A stretch of 64,000 bases of DNA, taken from positions 3,100,001 through 3,164,000 of the forward strand of contig JAPFFF010000002.1 in the NCBI GenBank assembly GCA_039105265.1, given 5' to 3'. Made by a program: the position numbers and the translations under genes. The DNA comes from Tritrichomonas musculus. Its lineage: Eukaryota; Parabasalia; Tritrichomonadida; Tritrichomonadidae. Of this stretch, positions 47,999 to 58,132 are shown piece by piece (position 1 is the stretch's first letter; every line of letters begins with the position of its first letter). The notes beneath the pieces were generated by a model, which was not told the DNA's origin, searched no databases, and saw nothing but the letters and a program-made list of their open reading frames with translations.

Positions 47999-49237
47999 TC
48001 ACTTCCAATCGATTGAATTCATGAAAGCATTAATGCCAGAAGCTGCATGCATAGCTTTGGGAGTTTCTGCTGTTCTCTGTGGTGGCATCTGCTTATCAAT
48101 GATTAGCGTTAATTTTGGTTCGGTTTCTCTTGCTTTATCGTATAAATCATCGCAAGAAATGTGAGGAGAATCTTCAATCATTTCTTTAATGGATTCTAAA
48201 AATAGATCCATTTTTTCATCAGTTATGACGCTCTTTGATACTTCTTCGGTATTTCTCCTAGGCTCTTTATGATTTTCATTTTCACCGTTATTATTAGATG
48301 CTATAGTAATTTTTCCATCTGGGTTTTGGGACAATATAGAAAAATTGGTAGATCCTTTCATTATGTGGTTTGATGAATGTGATGGTGTTGATAAATTTTT
48401 GGAGATATCAAATGATCCTCTTGCCCTATTTGAAGGAATTGAAGAGCAATCAAGCCAAGGATGTTTAAGGGCTTCTTCAATAGTCATTCGCTTTTGCCAA
48501 TCGCGTTCAAGTAAACGATTTAAAAAGTCGCAACACAAAGGCGAAAGAAAGCGTGGAAGTCGAATTTCTGTTGTAAATATCTCTTCACTAACTGTTTCTT
48601 CATCTTGTCCTTTCCAAGGGCTTCTTCCGGTAATTAACGAGTATAATGTCATACCACAACTCCAAGCATCGGTTGAGCGTCCATTATATGGCTGGCCTGA
48701 TAAACATTCAGGTGATGCATACAAAATTGATCCACAACTCTTTGTTACCATATCATTATTTTCTTTATTGAAAAAGTCACTGAGGCCAAAATCAGTGAGT
48801 TTAACGTGTGATATTGCATCGATCATCAAATTTTCAGGTTTAATATCTCGATGAGTAACACTTTTCGAATGAATGTAATCCACAGCCATTATTAACTGTT
48901 TAGCAATTAATTTAACAGTTTTTTCTGGGATACGTCCATGGCGTGCTAAAAACTCGCATAAATCACCTCGTGAACAATATTCAATTATTAGATAGAAATT
49001 TTCGTCATCCATCAGAAGATCAATAAGTTCAACAATATTAGGATGGTGCATCATTCGATGTATTAAAATTTCATTTTTAAACGATTCTTCATAACCAAGT
49101 ATTGATTTGCGTGAAATTATTTTGCAAGCAAAAAGTTCACCTTTACGTGCAACTAGTGCAACCTCAGAAAAAGCACCATAACTAAGGGATTTGATCACTT
49201 TGTAAGGACCTATATTTCTTCGAATATTCTGAGTCAT
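47999..49237 (-). CDS. Ser/Thr protein kinase, CAMK/AMPK-like
   Basis: 412 residues. The kinase domain covers about 11-268 and is complete: ATP-binding K39 in FACKIIS, E56 in FKNEI, catalytic loop HRDIKPEN with D131, TDFG with D149, and CGSILYASPE in place of APE. The glycine loop is LSYGAFSEV: only the middle Gly is kept. Substrate class is that of AMPK/CAMK-like kinases, very numerous in trichomonads. Residues 270-412 are a Ser/Asn-rich tail without a known regulatory domain. The start is the ATG at 49237; the frame one codon longer starts with TTG. No membrane or signal region. Likely cytosolic signalling kinase; its target is unknown. Confidence 0.95.
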   Translation of the reverse strand: MTQNIRRNIGPYKVIKSLSYGAFSEVALVARKGELFACKIISRKSILGYEESFKNEILIHRMMHHPNIVELIDLLMDDENFYLIIEYCSRGDLCEFLARHGRIPEKTVKLIAKQLIMAVDYIHSKSVTHRDIKPENLMIDAISHVKLTDFGLSDFFNKENNDMVTKSCGSILYASPECLSGQPYNGRSTDAWSCGMTLYSLITGRSPWKGQDEETVSEEIFTTEIRLPRFLSPLCCDFLNRLLERDWQKRMTIEEALKHPWLDCSSIPSNRARGSFDISKNLSTPSHSSNHIMKGSTNFSILSQNPDGKITIASNNNGENENHKEPRRNTEEVSKSVITDEKMDLFLESIKEMIEDSPHISCDDLYDKARETEPKLTLIIDKQMPPQRTAETPKAMHAASGINAFMNSIDWK

Positions 49238-50765
49238 CAAGACACAAAAATAAATTGATTGAGCTTATATTCAATTTATTATCTCCTTTTAATAATCTAT
49301 TTATATCTTTATTTATATTATACTTTATTATAATTTAAGAGATAGAATATATTTATATATTAAATTAAAATATAAATATAATTTAAATTTGGATCTATAA
49401 AATATTTTTTGAAAGATATATTAAGAATAGTATTAAAACATAAAAATTGTATTAAAATCAATATTAATATATATATATATTAATAAACATTATTTTTTAT
49501 TAAATATTTTTTATATTTATGTAAAATAACATTTTTTATATTTAATTATTTGTATTATGTATAATATTTTTTGATTAAAAAAGATACGAAAAAAATATGT
49601 TCGAATTCTATTTGATAAGGAAAACGATTCTTTTTTGAAAAATTGATAATATTAATGATCTTTTATTTGAAAAAATAATTAGATTTAATTTTTTAGAATT
49701 TTAATATCTTGTAGAATATTGTTCACAATTCAAAATAAAATTACTTTTAAAAAATTAATTTTACTTTAAAAAATAAATTACATGGTAATTATTTATTTCA
49801 TTTTAAATAAATACTTAATTTTCAATAATCTTCCAGAATAACGGTTTTCGATCATTTTCGATAATTCAACAAAAAAAAAAATTAAATCGGATCAACTAAA
49901 GTATAGAAGTAATCACGTGATGTGAAAAATATTGAATTAAAAATATTATAACTTTTTCATTAAAAAGCATAGAAATATATTGTATTTAAATAGCAGTTTT
50001 TTTTCACTTCATGTGATTTCTCACAAAAAGTGGGTATAAAAGAAAAACGACCTCCTAAATTACCAAAAAAAAGGCTTTAATTTCGGTAATTTTGGGAAGT
50101 CACATATTTTAAATTCATTCTTTGAGTGAACTAGGATGCATTTTTGGTGTTTGAGGCGTAAAACTATCTCCAATGCAAGCAAACTAAGAAATTCCAAGTA
50201 GCATTTTGTTGATTACGTTTTAAAATTTTATGGATCAACTAAAGTATAGTTAGTCTTTTCTGAAGAACCTTCAAAAAGTGGAAATCATTCAGAAAAAATA
50301 ATCAAATAAAAATAATAAAAAAATAATCTTTTTATGATACAAAATTTTTACCGATTCTTACCGCCAGCCGCGGGATCTCGATTCGGCTTCGCTTCGCTCA
50401 GCCTCGCTCGACGCCCGCTAGGCGGTATGTAGTCTCGGTAAAAATTATGTAAAAATATAAAAAGATTTGTTTTTTCAATTATTTTATTTAGATTATTTTT
50501 TCTGAATGATTTCCACTTTTTGAAGGTTTATCTTATTTTTTTCTTGTGATCATGAGTTTTGAAATTATATTTGGAATTATAAATTGTTACTTCATTTTTC
50601 CTGATATATCAATTGTTCAAAATTGAGAATATTATTTTTTTCAAAGTTTAAACAGCCAAGTTCATTCAAAATCTCTATCAAATTTTTTTGGGAAGACTAT
50701 ACAAAAAATTAAAATGAAAACTGAATAAAATTGAATTAATTTCTTATCATCTAAATTTTATATAT
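49238..50765. other. 1.5-kb gene-free region with a hairpin element
   Basis: AT-rich. GGATCAACTAAAGTATAG occurs at 49889-49906 and, identical, at 50232-50249, enclosing about 325 bases that include the palindrome ATCACGTGAT (49911-49920). Directly after the second copy comes the hairpin element 50266-50528. No coding sequence is supported. Confidence 0.6.
50266..50528. mobile_element. 263-bp hairpin element (MITE-like) with GC-rich core
   Basis: Left arm 50266-50352 starts AACCTTCAAAAAGTGGAAAT; right arm 50435-50528 is its approximate inverse, ending ATTTCCACTTTTTGAAGGTT. The arms are about 88-94 bases and AT-rich. The 82 bases between them are strongly GC-rich (CCGCCAGCCGCGGG ... GCTTCGCTTCGCTCAGCCTC ... 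GCCCGCTAGGCGG) and themselves partly self-complementary, so the entire element folds as one hairpin. No obvious target duplication is visible. A 25-base piece of the arm recurs at 2713-2737. It has no coding capacity. Confidence 0.8.
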
Positions 50766-51791
50766 ATGATGCATATTTTTATCATAGGAGGAACAGGCCT
50801 TTTAGGCTGTGAGGCTGCAATTCAGCTTATCAAAAAAGGACATAAAGTCACGTCTATTTCTTTACGTACTCCTCCAGCTGAAGCGCCTATTCCCAAAGAA
50901 ATGGAAATAATCCAAGGTGACATTAACAAAAAATCTGATGAAGAGATTTTAAATATTCTTAAAGGAAAAGACATATTTATTTTTGCTTCAGGTGTAGACG
51001 AAAGAGTTGAATTTCCACCACCAGTTATTGATTATTATAAGAAATACAACATTGAACCATTGGAAAGAATTTTCCCACTTTGTAAACAAGCAGGCATTAA
51101 ACGTGCAGTTGTTCTTGGTTCATACTTTTCATATCTAGCAAAACAGTATCCAGATGACCACTTTGAAGATAAAAATCCATATATAATGTCAAGACTTTTA
51201 CAAGAACAAGCTTGCGAAAAACTTTCTGATGACAATTTTAGCGTCTGTGTCCTAGAACTTCCATATATATTTGGTACTCAACCAGGTAGGAAACCAGTTT
51301 GGACGATTTTGATTGAACAACTCGCTTTTATGGACAGTTGGCCTGTTACATTATACCCAAGAGGAGGAACTGCAATGTTAACATGTAGACAGACAGGAGA
51401 AGTTATTTGCGGAGCAGCTTTGAGTGATCATCATGGCTTCGAAGTCCTGCCAATTTCAATGGCAAATATGAAATGGAATCAATTTCTTAAAATTGTTTAC
51501 AGAGCACGTGGAGTCAGTGAAAACAGAAGAATTGTTGGCATTTATCCTTGGATGATGAAATATGGAATGGGATCAACTGTTAAAGAATACGAAGAAAGAG
51601 GTATTCAAACTGGTATTGATCCACTTAATCTTCCATATATTATGGACAAAGATTTATTTATACCTGATACATGTGCAAGAGAGTGTGGAGCTACAGATGA
51701 TGATATTGAAGCAGCAATAACAGACTCAATAAAACTTTCTGAAGAAGCCTATAATGGAAAAGCTAAACTTCTTGATATGAAATGTGAATAA
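50766..51791 (+). CDS. NAD(P)-dependent epimerase/dehydratase-like (extended SDR) protein
   Basis: 341 residues. Starts with a Rossmann fold: MHIFIIGGTGLLGCEAAIQL has the GGTGxxG dinucleotide loop. IFASGVDERVEF and AVVLGSYFSYLA follow, as in extended SDRs, and LELPYIFGTQPGR matches the substrate-proximal PxxxxG region. I do not see the canonical YxxxK pair exactly as usual; NPYIMSRLLQEQ lies where it would be, with Tyr but Arg at the Lys position, so it may be an atypical member or an NmrA-like sensor without full catalysis. Cytosolic. Two ATG codons are adjacent (50766 and 50769). This type is common in bacteria, and horizontal origin is possible. It has no functional neighbour. Confidence 0.82.
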   Translation: MMHIFIIGGTGLLGCEAAIQLIKKGHKVTSISLRTPPAEAPIPKEMEIIQGDINKKSDEEILNILKGKDIFIFASGVDERVEFPPPVIDYYKKYNIEPLERIFPLCKQAGIKRAVVLGSYFSYLAKQYPDDHFEDKNPYIMSRLLQEQACEKLSDDNFSVCVLELPYIFGTQPGRKPVWTILIEQLAFMDSWPVTLYPRGGTAMLTCRQTGEVICGAALSDHHGFEVLPISMANMKWNQFLKIVYRARGVSENRRIVGIYPWMMKYGMGSTVKEYEERGIQTGIDPLNLPYIMDKDLFIPDTCARECGATDDDIEAAITDSIKLSEEAYNGKAKLLDMKCE

Positions 51792-52302
51792 AAATTATGA
51801 TAATTAACTTATTTTATATTATTATTTCATATCAAAATTTATTCAAAATAAGAAACATTTTTAGAAGATTATTTATAAAAACTTAAATTAAAAATCAAAT
51901 ATATGAATCAATATTCATTCATAATCACTAGATATCTTTGCAATTAATACAAATCTATTCATTTCAAAAAAAACGATTTTTATTAAAAAAAACTTTATCT
52001 CGGCTATTTGTTGATATTTCGAAATAGTTATAAAGAAAAAACAATAAAATTTGTATAATTGAATAGTTTTGAAATTGTTGGAAACAAAACATTATATACT
52101 ACATATTAATTGAAATTATATTCTTTATTCAACTATACAGAATTCAATTTTTAACATGACATTTAGGTGTATTGATAAAAATATGTTCTTTTTAATTGAT
52201 CATCACAATCATAAAAATAAGAAGAAGAATTGCAATTTATTCGTTTTTTTATCTGACTTTTATATAATACAGATCTTATTCATATAAATATAACTCAATT
52301 AA
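51792..52302. other. convergent 3' intergenic region
   Basis: 510 AT-rich bases. No repeat copy, tRNA or coding remnant recognised. Confidence 0.5.
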
Positions 52303-53420
52303 TTACTTCTTTTTCCTTCTTTGATTAGTTCTTCGACCTCCGCCAACGTAATCATCATCAAAACTATCACCGTCATCATCAAATTCATCATCGTTTCCAT
52401 CATTATCAATTTCATTGATATTTCTTTCATTTCTTTTTCTAAGATTTCGATTAACTTTCGTTACAGATTTGTCATCTGTTCTCTTCTTTTTTTCACCAAA
52501 TTCATCCGAAGAAGATAGTTCAGACTCTTTTCTAGCTGAACTACCTCGATTGTGGGCCTTTCTCGACTGATTTCTGACTGGTGGCTTCTTCCCATATGCA
52601 GGGTCATTACTATCACTTTCGCTCTCACTTTCACTCTCTTCTCCATTTGTATTATCAACATCATCTTCATTTTTACTGATTCGAGGAGTAATTTTAATAG
52701 GCGATTTAATTTGCTCATCATCATCATTTTTATTTTCAGAAGATTTTCTCGTATAAGTTCTTTTAGCTGGCCGAGTTTTAACTCTTTCTTCATAAGGAGA
52801 CTCATCATCATCATCAACATCTCCATCATCCTCAATTACTTCGATTACCTCAATAACTTCTCTCTTATCTGCATTCTCATTCTGTACAACGTGCTCGGCT
52901 TCATTAATTTTGCTTTCTTTAGTATTTTTTCGCTTATATCTTTGCCTCGTGGCACTTTTTGGACGATAGGGGTTTCTTTCCTCGTAAGCAGATCCGTCAT
53001 CGTCATCATCATCGTCCTCCGACTCCTCTTCCTCTTCTTGTTTGTAATTAACGGATTTTTTATTCAATTCAGAAGGTCTGTTTGATTTATCATTTTCCTT
53101 CTCATAATCATCATCGTCAGTGTTGTAGTTTATCTTTCTGTTCTGCGTCCTTCTTCCAACCCGCGTCGATATGTATTCGCCACTGTCATCGTTGTCGGCG
53201 ACGTTGCTTGCCTTCTGCCTGGCTTTCAAAGTGACTCTCGGCTTCGGACTTTGTTGAGCTTGACTGCTTTGCTGCTGCTCTTGAATTCCTTCTTCTTCAC
53301 TTTTTTCGTTATTGACATTCTGCTTTTTAGGACGCGATCTTGGACTACTTCGTGATGTCACTTTTGTCACTTTTTCTTCATAGGCGGATCCTTCATAGTC
53401 ATCGTCAGACTCGTCCTCAA
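52303..53420 (-). repeat. acidic-Tyr-basic modules in the CHD-FYR tail
   Basis: At least five units share an acidic run, a Tyr motif and an Arg/Pro/Lys stretch: DDDYEGSAYEEKVTKVTS, SGEYISTRVGRRTQNRK, DDDGSAYEERNPYRPKS, DDESPYEERVKTRPAKRTY and DPAYGKKPPVRNQSRK. The end of the protein, DSFDDDYVGGGRRTNQRRKK, is a sixth, and DYDDEYKSRNVPRLSQVRR before the FYRN domain is a related seventh outside this interval. Spacing is irregular (about 40-75 residues) and the DNA is diverged, so the motif and not the DNA is conserved. Confidence 0.75.
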
Positions 53421-56400
53421 ATTCAGAGCCTTCGTTGTTATCGTAATCATAGTCATTCCGCTTTTTGAGAGCATACTTGGTCACATTTCTTTTTTGTGGA
53501 ATTTTCTTAGCTTCTTCGTTATTGACGGACTCTTCAGTGACTTTCTCGTCGACAACGACAACATCAACAACAGCAGCACTTTGATCGTTGACATCGGTGC
53601 TGATAATTGTCTCGGTAACCGTTTCTTTCTGAGCATTGTTTTCGTCGACATTTGTGATCGTCGTTGTAGTGACGGTTGTGACGGTTACTGGCGGTTTTTC
53701 ATCCTCGATATTTTCGGGAACGGTTTCTACGGTTTCTATTGTTCTAACCTCCTCAACTTCCACTTTTTGCTCATTATTAATTTGGCCTTGATTTTGGCCT
53801 CCATTTTGACCTTGAGCTGATCGTTTACTTATTTTTGAGAGCTCGTTGAGCACGGATGGGGGCACGCTCTTCGGCACGTACTTCGTGCACTTGTCGGCGT
53901 TCGGAAGCATCTGTATCAGGAACAACACTTTTGGCTGTGCGAACATGAAAGCTTCTGGTCCCGACACAGAGTAGCCTCTTCTTGCTGTTCCCTGACTGAA
54001 GACCTCTTTGAGGACGTTTGTCCAAGGCGCTGTTGGCGTGCTTCCTTCGAACACGTGGCTTGTCCCTTCCATTGTCACTCTAAAGATCGGCGCTTCTGAT
54101 CCGTTGTCGATGATCTCGCTGATGTAGTTCGCCCTCGTCTCAGGGTTGTCGATTGACGCGTACGCTTTAACCGACTTGTAACCGGCGGGGTAGATGTATC
54201 GTTCCGAGTGGAAGGCCGGCCTATCGTAGATGATTTCGCCGATGTTGAGGACATAAGAGGTCGATGTGATAGGGAATGGAAAAGTGAAGTCATCTATTGA
54301 AAAATCAACAATTGGCGCAGCCTTCACTTTGGGCTTCTCTTGCTTCTGCTTGAGCTTGATCTGCGCTTGCTTCACTTGCTCCTTGTGGCTCTCTTTAAGA
54401 ACTTCCTTGCTCGCAACTGGCCTGGATGATGCTCGCCTTACTTGCGACAGCCTTGGTACATTTCGCGACTTGTACTCATCATCGTAGTCGCTTTGGTCAT
54501 TCTCGCTGTATTCAGAGGACTCTTTCGCGCTCCCTTCTTTTGAATTTTCACCTGATTTTTCTTTATTGGCCTTTTTAACCGTTTTTTTGTCAATCGGTTT
54601 GGACTCGGAAAGTGGCTTTAACCGTATTTTCACTTTTTGCTCACTGTTTGGCGCTTCATTTAAATTACGGTTATTTTCGGTTATTTGGTCAATTTCTGGA
54701 TTTCGGTTAATTTCAGGCATTGGATTCAATTTTCGAGTGACTTTGGCTGGTGGCGATTGCAGCATTTTTTGTTCTTGTTGCAAGAATGTCTGTTGGAACT
54801 TGTAAAAATAAGGATTTTGGCGGTTTTGAGTTTGGGCCAAATATGGATTCAATTCGAAAATTGCATGAATTCTCTTAAAAAGTGAATCAAATTTGACCAC
54901 AAATGACGGAAGAGATTCTGAATCGAAAAACCGCTTTTTTTCACAAATAGAAAGGATGTCCTTAATGGCACCGAATCCTTTAATTGCAAGTTCAGTGAAA
55001 AAGAAACGTTCAACGTTTGGTGTCCAACTTGGCGGCAACTTTTTCCAATGAGGAACTTTTTCAAAGAGCTTTGTATTATCGACATCGTGATGAACAGCTT
55101 CACCATCGAAGTCACCATCATCATCAGAGTCATCATTTTTAGGTCTAGATTTTCTATTTCCACCTTGGAAACGATACAAATCAGGATGATATTGTAATTC
55201 GAAGTTCAAAATTGACCTTAATTCATCCATTGCTTGAACGCGTCTTTTTATTCCATTTTTAGCTTTGATGCCGCCTTCTTCAGGCTTTAATTTAATTCTT
55301 TCCATGTAGTTGTCGATGTATTCTTTAACCTGCTCAGCTGTCTTGTTATCAAGATGACTTTCCTTTCTCATTATTTCGAAATCATTGATGATTCCGTTAT
55401 CACACATGAACTTGAGGATTTGATTCGCTTCCTCCTTTGACCAGTGACATGACAAATTCGAACGGACGTTAGAATCGTCAATATCGTCATTGTCATCATT
55501 ATCACTCGACTGCGCTTTAGCTTTCCTAGTATTTAAATTATTGTTGTTATTATAACTGTCATCAAAGTTGTCGCTGTTTTCACTCTCGCTGTTGATTTCG
55601 TGCGTCGGATTCCGGAAGCCAGCGTCGTACTTCCTTTTGAAGTTCTCTGTCTGCTTCAGCAAGGTGTCGTTAAGCAAGCTTTGTTCTGCGCAGAAGGCAA
55701 CTTCGCGGTAGTTTGGATCTTGGTCTTCTGGAAAATGGTCGTACGAACCGAAACCGTAACGATAGGAACCGATCAATAAGATACGATCGTAATCCTCGGT
55801 CCAATTAATTGTAGGCGAATTTCCTATCGTTCGGCCAATTTGGAGGCTAGATATGTTATCAATGTAAGGCTCGACGGTTTGTCTCAAATAAGATAACGAC
55901 TCAAATCTTTTCAAATATCGATCGGCATTCAATTTCATCTTCTTCTTGAAATCGGGCTGATTAAAGACGTCTTCTTTCTCTAACGACATTAAATCAGCCT
56001 TCTCATCGGCCGGTCCGTAACTTGACGACTCACGAATGAACTGCTTAATTAACGGATATGGCAGTTTACGGTTATGGAATTGTAATAGAAACCGTAACAA
56101 ACTGCGAGAAATTTTTATTATCGAATCTTTCGAAAGCTGATGAAGTCCGCCGTTGTTGATGATGTCGTCCCAACGATCCCAGCCAAACGAAATCAGTCCA
56201 CGAATTAGCTGGTCCCTTTCTCTGAGTGTCCAGTTGTGCTTGCCGTCATCAACAACGGATTGAACTAACGGAAACTCAGTCTTTGTTTGATATTCAGGCG
56301 TCTTCATCAAAACTTCCCAGAAATTCGACGCCTGGCAGAATTGAATATCAAAAATTGAGGCTGTTTCGATCGGCTCCTTTGAAATATTTTCAATGATCGA

Positions 56401-57918
56401 GTCAATAGTAAACGGTTTCACCGGACTTAAAGAAGCAGCAGCTGCGATTTTACAGAGAACTTCACTCATGAAGTCATTAAATTGGCTCTGCGAGTCGTCA
56501 TGGTGATCAGAATGGCATTGCGAGCCAGAGAAAATGTAAGAATATTGAAATTCCAAAGAAGAAGACGATGAAGATGAAGAGCTAGTTCTCGTTTTGTTTG
56601 CTGAAGGATGTGGAGAACCAGTATTACTGTTATTATTGGTGTTATTATTAATAACTTTGTTGTTGATATTGAGTCCATGCATGCAAGTTTTTGTGAGACG
56701 TGTCTCAAAAAGTTCTTGACATTGTAAGGTGATGATTGCTTTCAATTTTCTGTTCGGCTTGCTGAGAAGCGTGTTGAGAATGGCTGAATGATCGCCATCG
56801 ATAATGACGAAGTAGTCAATGAACTCAGTAATGATGTCAATGTTGCAATACAGCGGATTGTACAACAGAAGTTTACTGTCTTTGTTTTCATATGCAATGT
56901 CACGATCAATCAGCCTATCAAACATGATTTCTTTCTCTGTTGCAAAGTCTTCTATCAAGTCCAGCATACCATTGAATTGTGATATGACAAGTATTTTCTT
57001 GGCATCAGTCAATTTGTCTGTGATGAGCTTTGAAAAAACTGACAGTTTGGTCGATGATTCAATATAGTTTACCGGACCAAGTAACGATTCAATTCCAAAA
57101 ACTAAAAATGGATGAGAACACACTCGCAGAATCACTTGGCATAAGGATGAAAAATTTGGTTCCGATTGAAATATCAACTTTTTCAATACAACTTTTTGTA
57201 TCTTACTTAATGGACAATCTATATAATAATATTGAGGTGATTTCAAAAGTGGCTCCGATGGAATATATGTAAGCAAGTTCTCAAAATTCTCTATTTTTTC
57301 TTGCTTTCGCTCTGGAATCGGATCGTCATAATATGATTCTTTGGTAAAGTTATCAATCGTTATTAAGTCATATAAAAAAGCATTGCGATAATTTTGAGTG
57401 TACCGTATCATTTTGTTGCTTTTTGGCATGTATTTAACTGTTTTGAATTTCCAATTATTGAATATTGAGAGTTGATAAAATACTTTATTGATCGCAGAAT
57501 AATCGATTTCTGATAGATCTGAGGCACATATTAATATATTGAACTTTATTGTATTGTCTGGATTAAACATTTGTTTATTTCGTATTGACTCGCGTTCTTG
57601 AGGAGTTCCACGGTATATAACTGGAATAATACCATCAATATTACTAATAAGATCTACCCACTTTTGATAATTCTTGGAAATAATTAGAAACGGTCCTTGG
57701 TCACCAATTTTATGAAAAAGATAATCTATCAATCCAACAAGTGAAAATTCCCATTCTATCCCGAATGAATCATCGAACGACATTTTGTTAGTTTGCGATA
57801 ATTTTGAAATTATTAGATTTAAATTGGATAATTGAAAATCGTCTAATTCGATTTTACCAAAGGAATAATTGTCGAGCGGAATTGAATTGAAATTCATATT
57901 ATATGAAGGATTATTCAT
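52303..57918 (-). CDS. pseudo-ATPase CHD/SNF2-like protein with FYRN-FYRC domains
   Basis: 1871 residues. Residues 20-420 follow a SNF2/CHD motor: LDDFQLSNLNLIISKLSQ, GPFLIISKNYQKW, LRVCSHPFLVFG and KKILVISQFNGMLDLIEDFA align with motifs of CHD1/CHD4, but where DEMGLGKT should be there is DSFGIEWE, and no DEAH box is visible, so ATP hydrolysis is probably lost. CHD-type SANT/SLIDE segments follow (WTLRERDQLIRGLISFGWDR near 560, NWTEDYDRILLIGSYRYGFG near 706, CHWSKEEANQILKFM near 823). Near 1205-1345 come FYRN (FHSERYIYPAGYKSVKAYAS) and FYRC (GYSVSGPEAFMFAQPKVLFL), as in MLL/KMT2 and TBRG1. Chromodomains are absent. The tail has repeated acidic-Tyr-basic modules. Role: nuclear chromatin scaffold (inference). 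FYR-region DNA is GC-rich. Confidence 0.88.
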   Translation of the reverse strand: MNNPSYNMNFNSIPLDNYSFGKIELDDFQLSNLNLIISKLSQTNKMSFDDSFGIEWEFSLVGLIDYLFHKIGDQGPFLIISKNYQKWVDLISNIDGIIPVIYRGTPQERESIRNKQMFNPDNTIKFNILICASDLSEIDYSAINKVFYQLSIFNNWKFKTVKYMPKSNKMIRYTQNYRNAFLYDLITIDNFTKESYYDDPIPERKQEKIENFENLLTYIPSEPLLKSPQYYYIDCPLSKIQKVVLKKLIFQSEPNFSSLCQVILRVCSHPFLVFGIESLLGPVNYIESSTKLSVFSKLITDKLTDAKKILVISQFNGMLDLIEDFATEKEIMFDRLIDRDIAYENKDSKLLLYNPLYCNIDIITEFIDYFVIIDGDHSAILNTLLSKPNRKLKAIITLQCQELFETRLTKTCMHGLNINNKVINNNTNNNSNTGSPHPSANKTRTSSSSSSSSSLEFQYSYIFSGSQCHSDHHDDSQSQFNDFMSEVLCKIAAAASLSPVKPFTIDSIIENISKEPIETASIFDIQFCQASNFWEVLMKTPEYQTKTEFPLVQSVVDDGKHNWTLRERDQLIRGLISFGWDRWDDIINNGGLHQLSKDSIIKISRSLLRFLLQFHNRKLPYPLIKQFIRESSSYGPADEKADLMSLEKEDVFNQPDFKKKMKLNADRYLKRFESLSYLRQTVEPYIDNISSLQIGRTIGNSPTINWTEDYDRILLIGSYRYGFGSYDHFPEDQDPNYREVAFCAEQSLLNDTLLKQTENFKRKYDAGFRNPTHEINSESENSDNFDDSYNNNNNLNTRKAKAQSSDNDDNDDIDDSNVRSNLSCHWSKEEANQILKFMCDNGIINDFEIMRKESHLDNKTAEQVKEYIDNYMERIKLKPEEGGIKAKNGIKRRVQAMDELRSILNFELQYHPDLYRFQGGNRKSRPKNDDSDDDGDFDGEAVHHDVDNTKLFEKVPHWKKLPPSWTPNVERFFFTELAIKGFGAIKDILSICEKKRFFDSESLPSFVVKFDSLFKRIHAIFELNPYLAQTQNRQNPYFYKFQQTFLQQEQKMLQSPPAKVTRKLNPMPEINRNPEIDQITENNRNLNEAPNSEQKVKIRLKPLSESKPIDKKTVKKANKEKSGENSKEGSAKESSEYSENDQSDYDDEYKSRNVPRLSQVRRASSRPVASKEVLKESHKEQVKQAQIKLKQKQEKPKVKAAPIVDFSIDDFTFPFPITSTSYVLNIGEIIYDRPAFHSERYIYPAGYKSVKAYASIDNPETRANYISEIIDNGSEAPIFRVTMEGTSHVFEGSTPTAPWTNVLKEVFSQGTARRGYSVSGPEAFMFAQPKVLFLIQMLPNADKCTKYVPKSVPPSVLNELSKISKRSAQGQNGGQNQGQINNEQKVEVEEVRTIETVETVPENIEDEKPPVTVTTVTTTTITNVDENNAQKETVTETIISTDVNDQSAAVVDVVVVDEKVTEESVNNEEAKKIPQKRNVTKYALKKRNDYDYDNNEGSEFEDESDDDYEGSAYEEKVTKVTSRSSPRSRPKKQNVNNEKSEEEGIQEQQQSSQAQQSPKPRVTLKARQKASNVADNDDSGEYISTRVGRRTQNRKINYNTDDDDYEKENDKSNRPSELNKKSVNYKQEEEEESEDDDDDDDGSAYEERNPYRPKSATRQRYKRKNTKESKINEAEHVVQNENADKREVIEVIEVIEDDGDVDDDDESPYEERVKTRPAKRTYTRKSSENKNDDDEQIKSPIKITPRISKNEDDVDNTNGEESESESESDSNDPAYGKKPPVRNQSRKAHNRGSSARKESELSSSDEFGEKKKRTDDKSVTKVNRNLRKRNERNINEIDNDGNDDEFDDDGDSFDDDYVGGGRRTNQRRKKK

Positions 57919-58132
57919 TAGTAAACGATTTTGATGGTAATTTGATGAAATTAGAACTTAAAAATCTTGGTTCACAAAATTGAAAGGTGTAAAAATAAAT
58001 TGAGAAAATCAAAAAAAATCATCGATGTTCTTGAAAATAGAATCATTTAAATTAAAATATATTTACTTAAAAAATATTTTTATAATGGCAGTTGAACATT
58101 AAACATATCTAAATAATTAAAAAAAAATAACA

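Noticed and set aside
50353-50434. tRNA or vector sequence in the GC-rich core of the hairpin element
   Set aside because: No cloverleaf or T-loop can be drawn, and I recognise no cloning-vector motif; the flanking inverted arms explain it better as part of the element.
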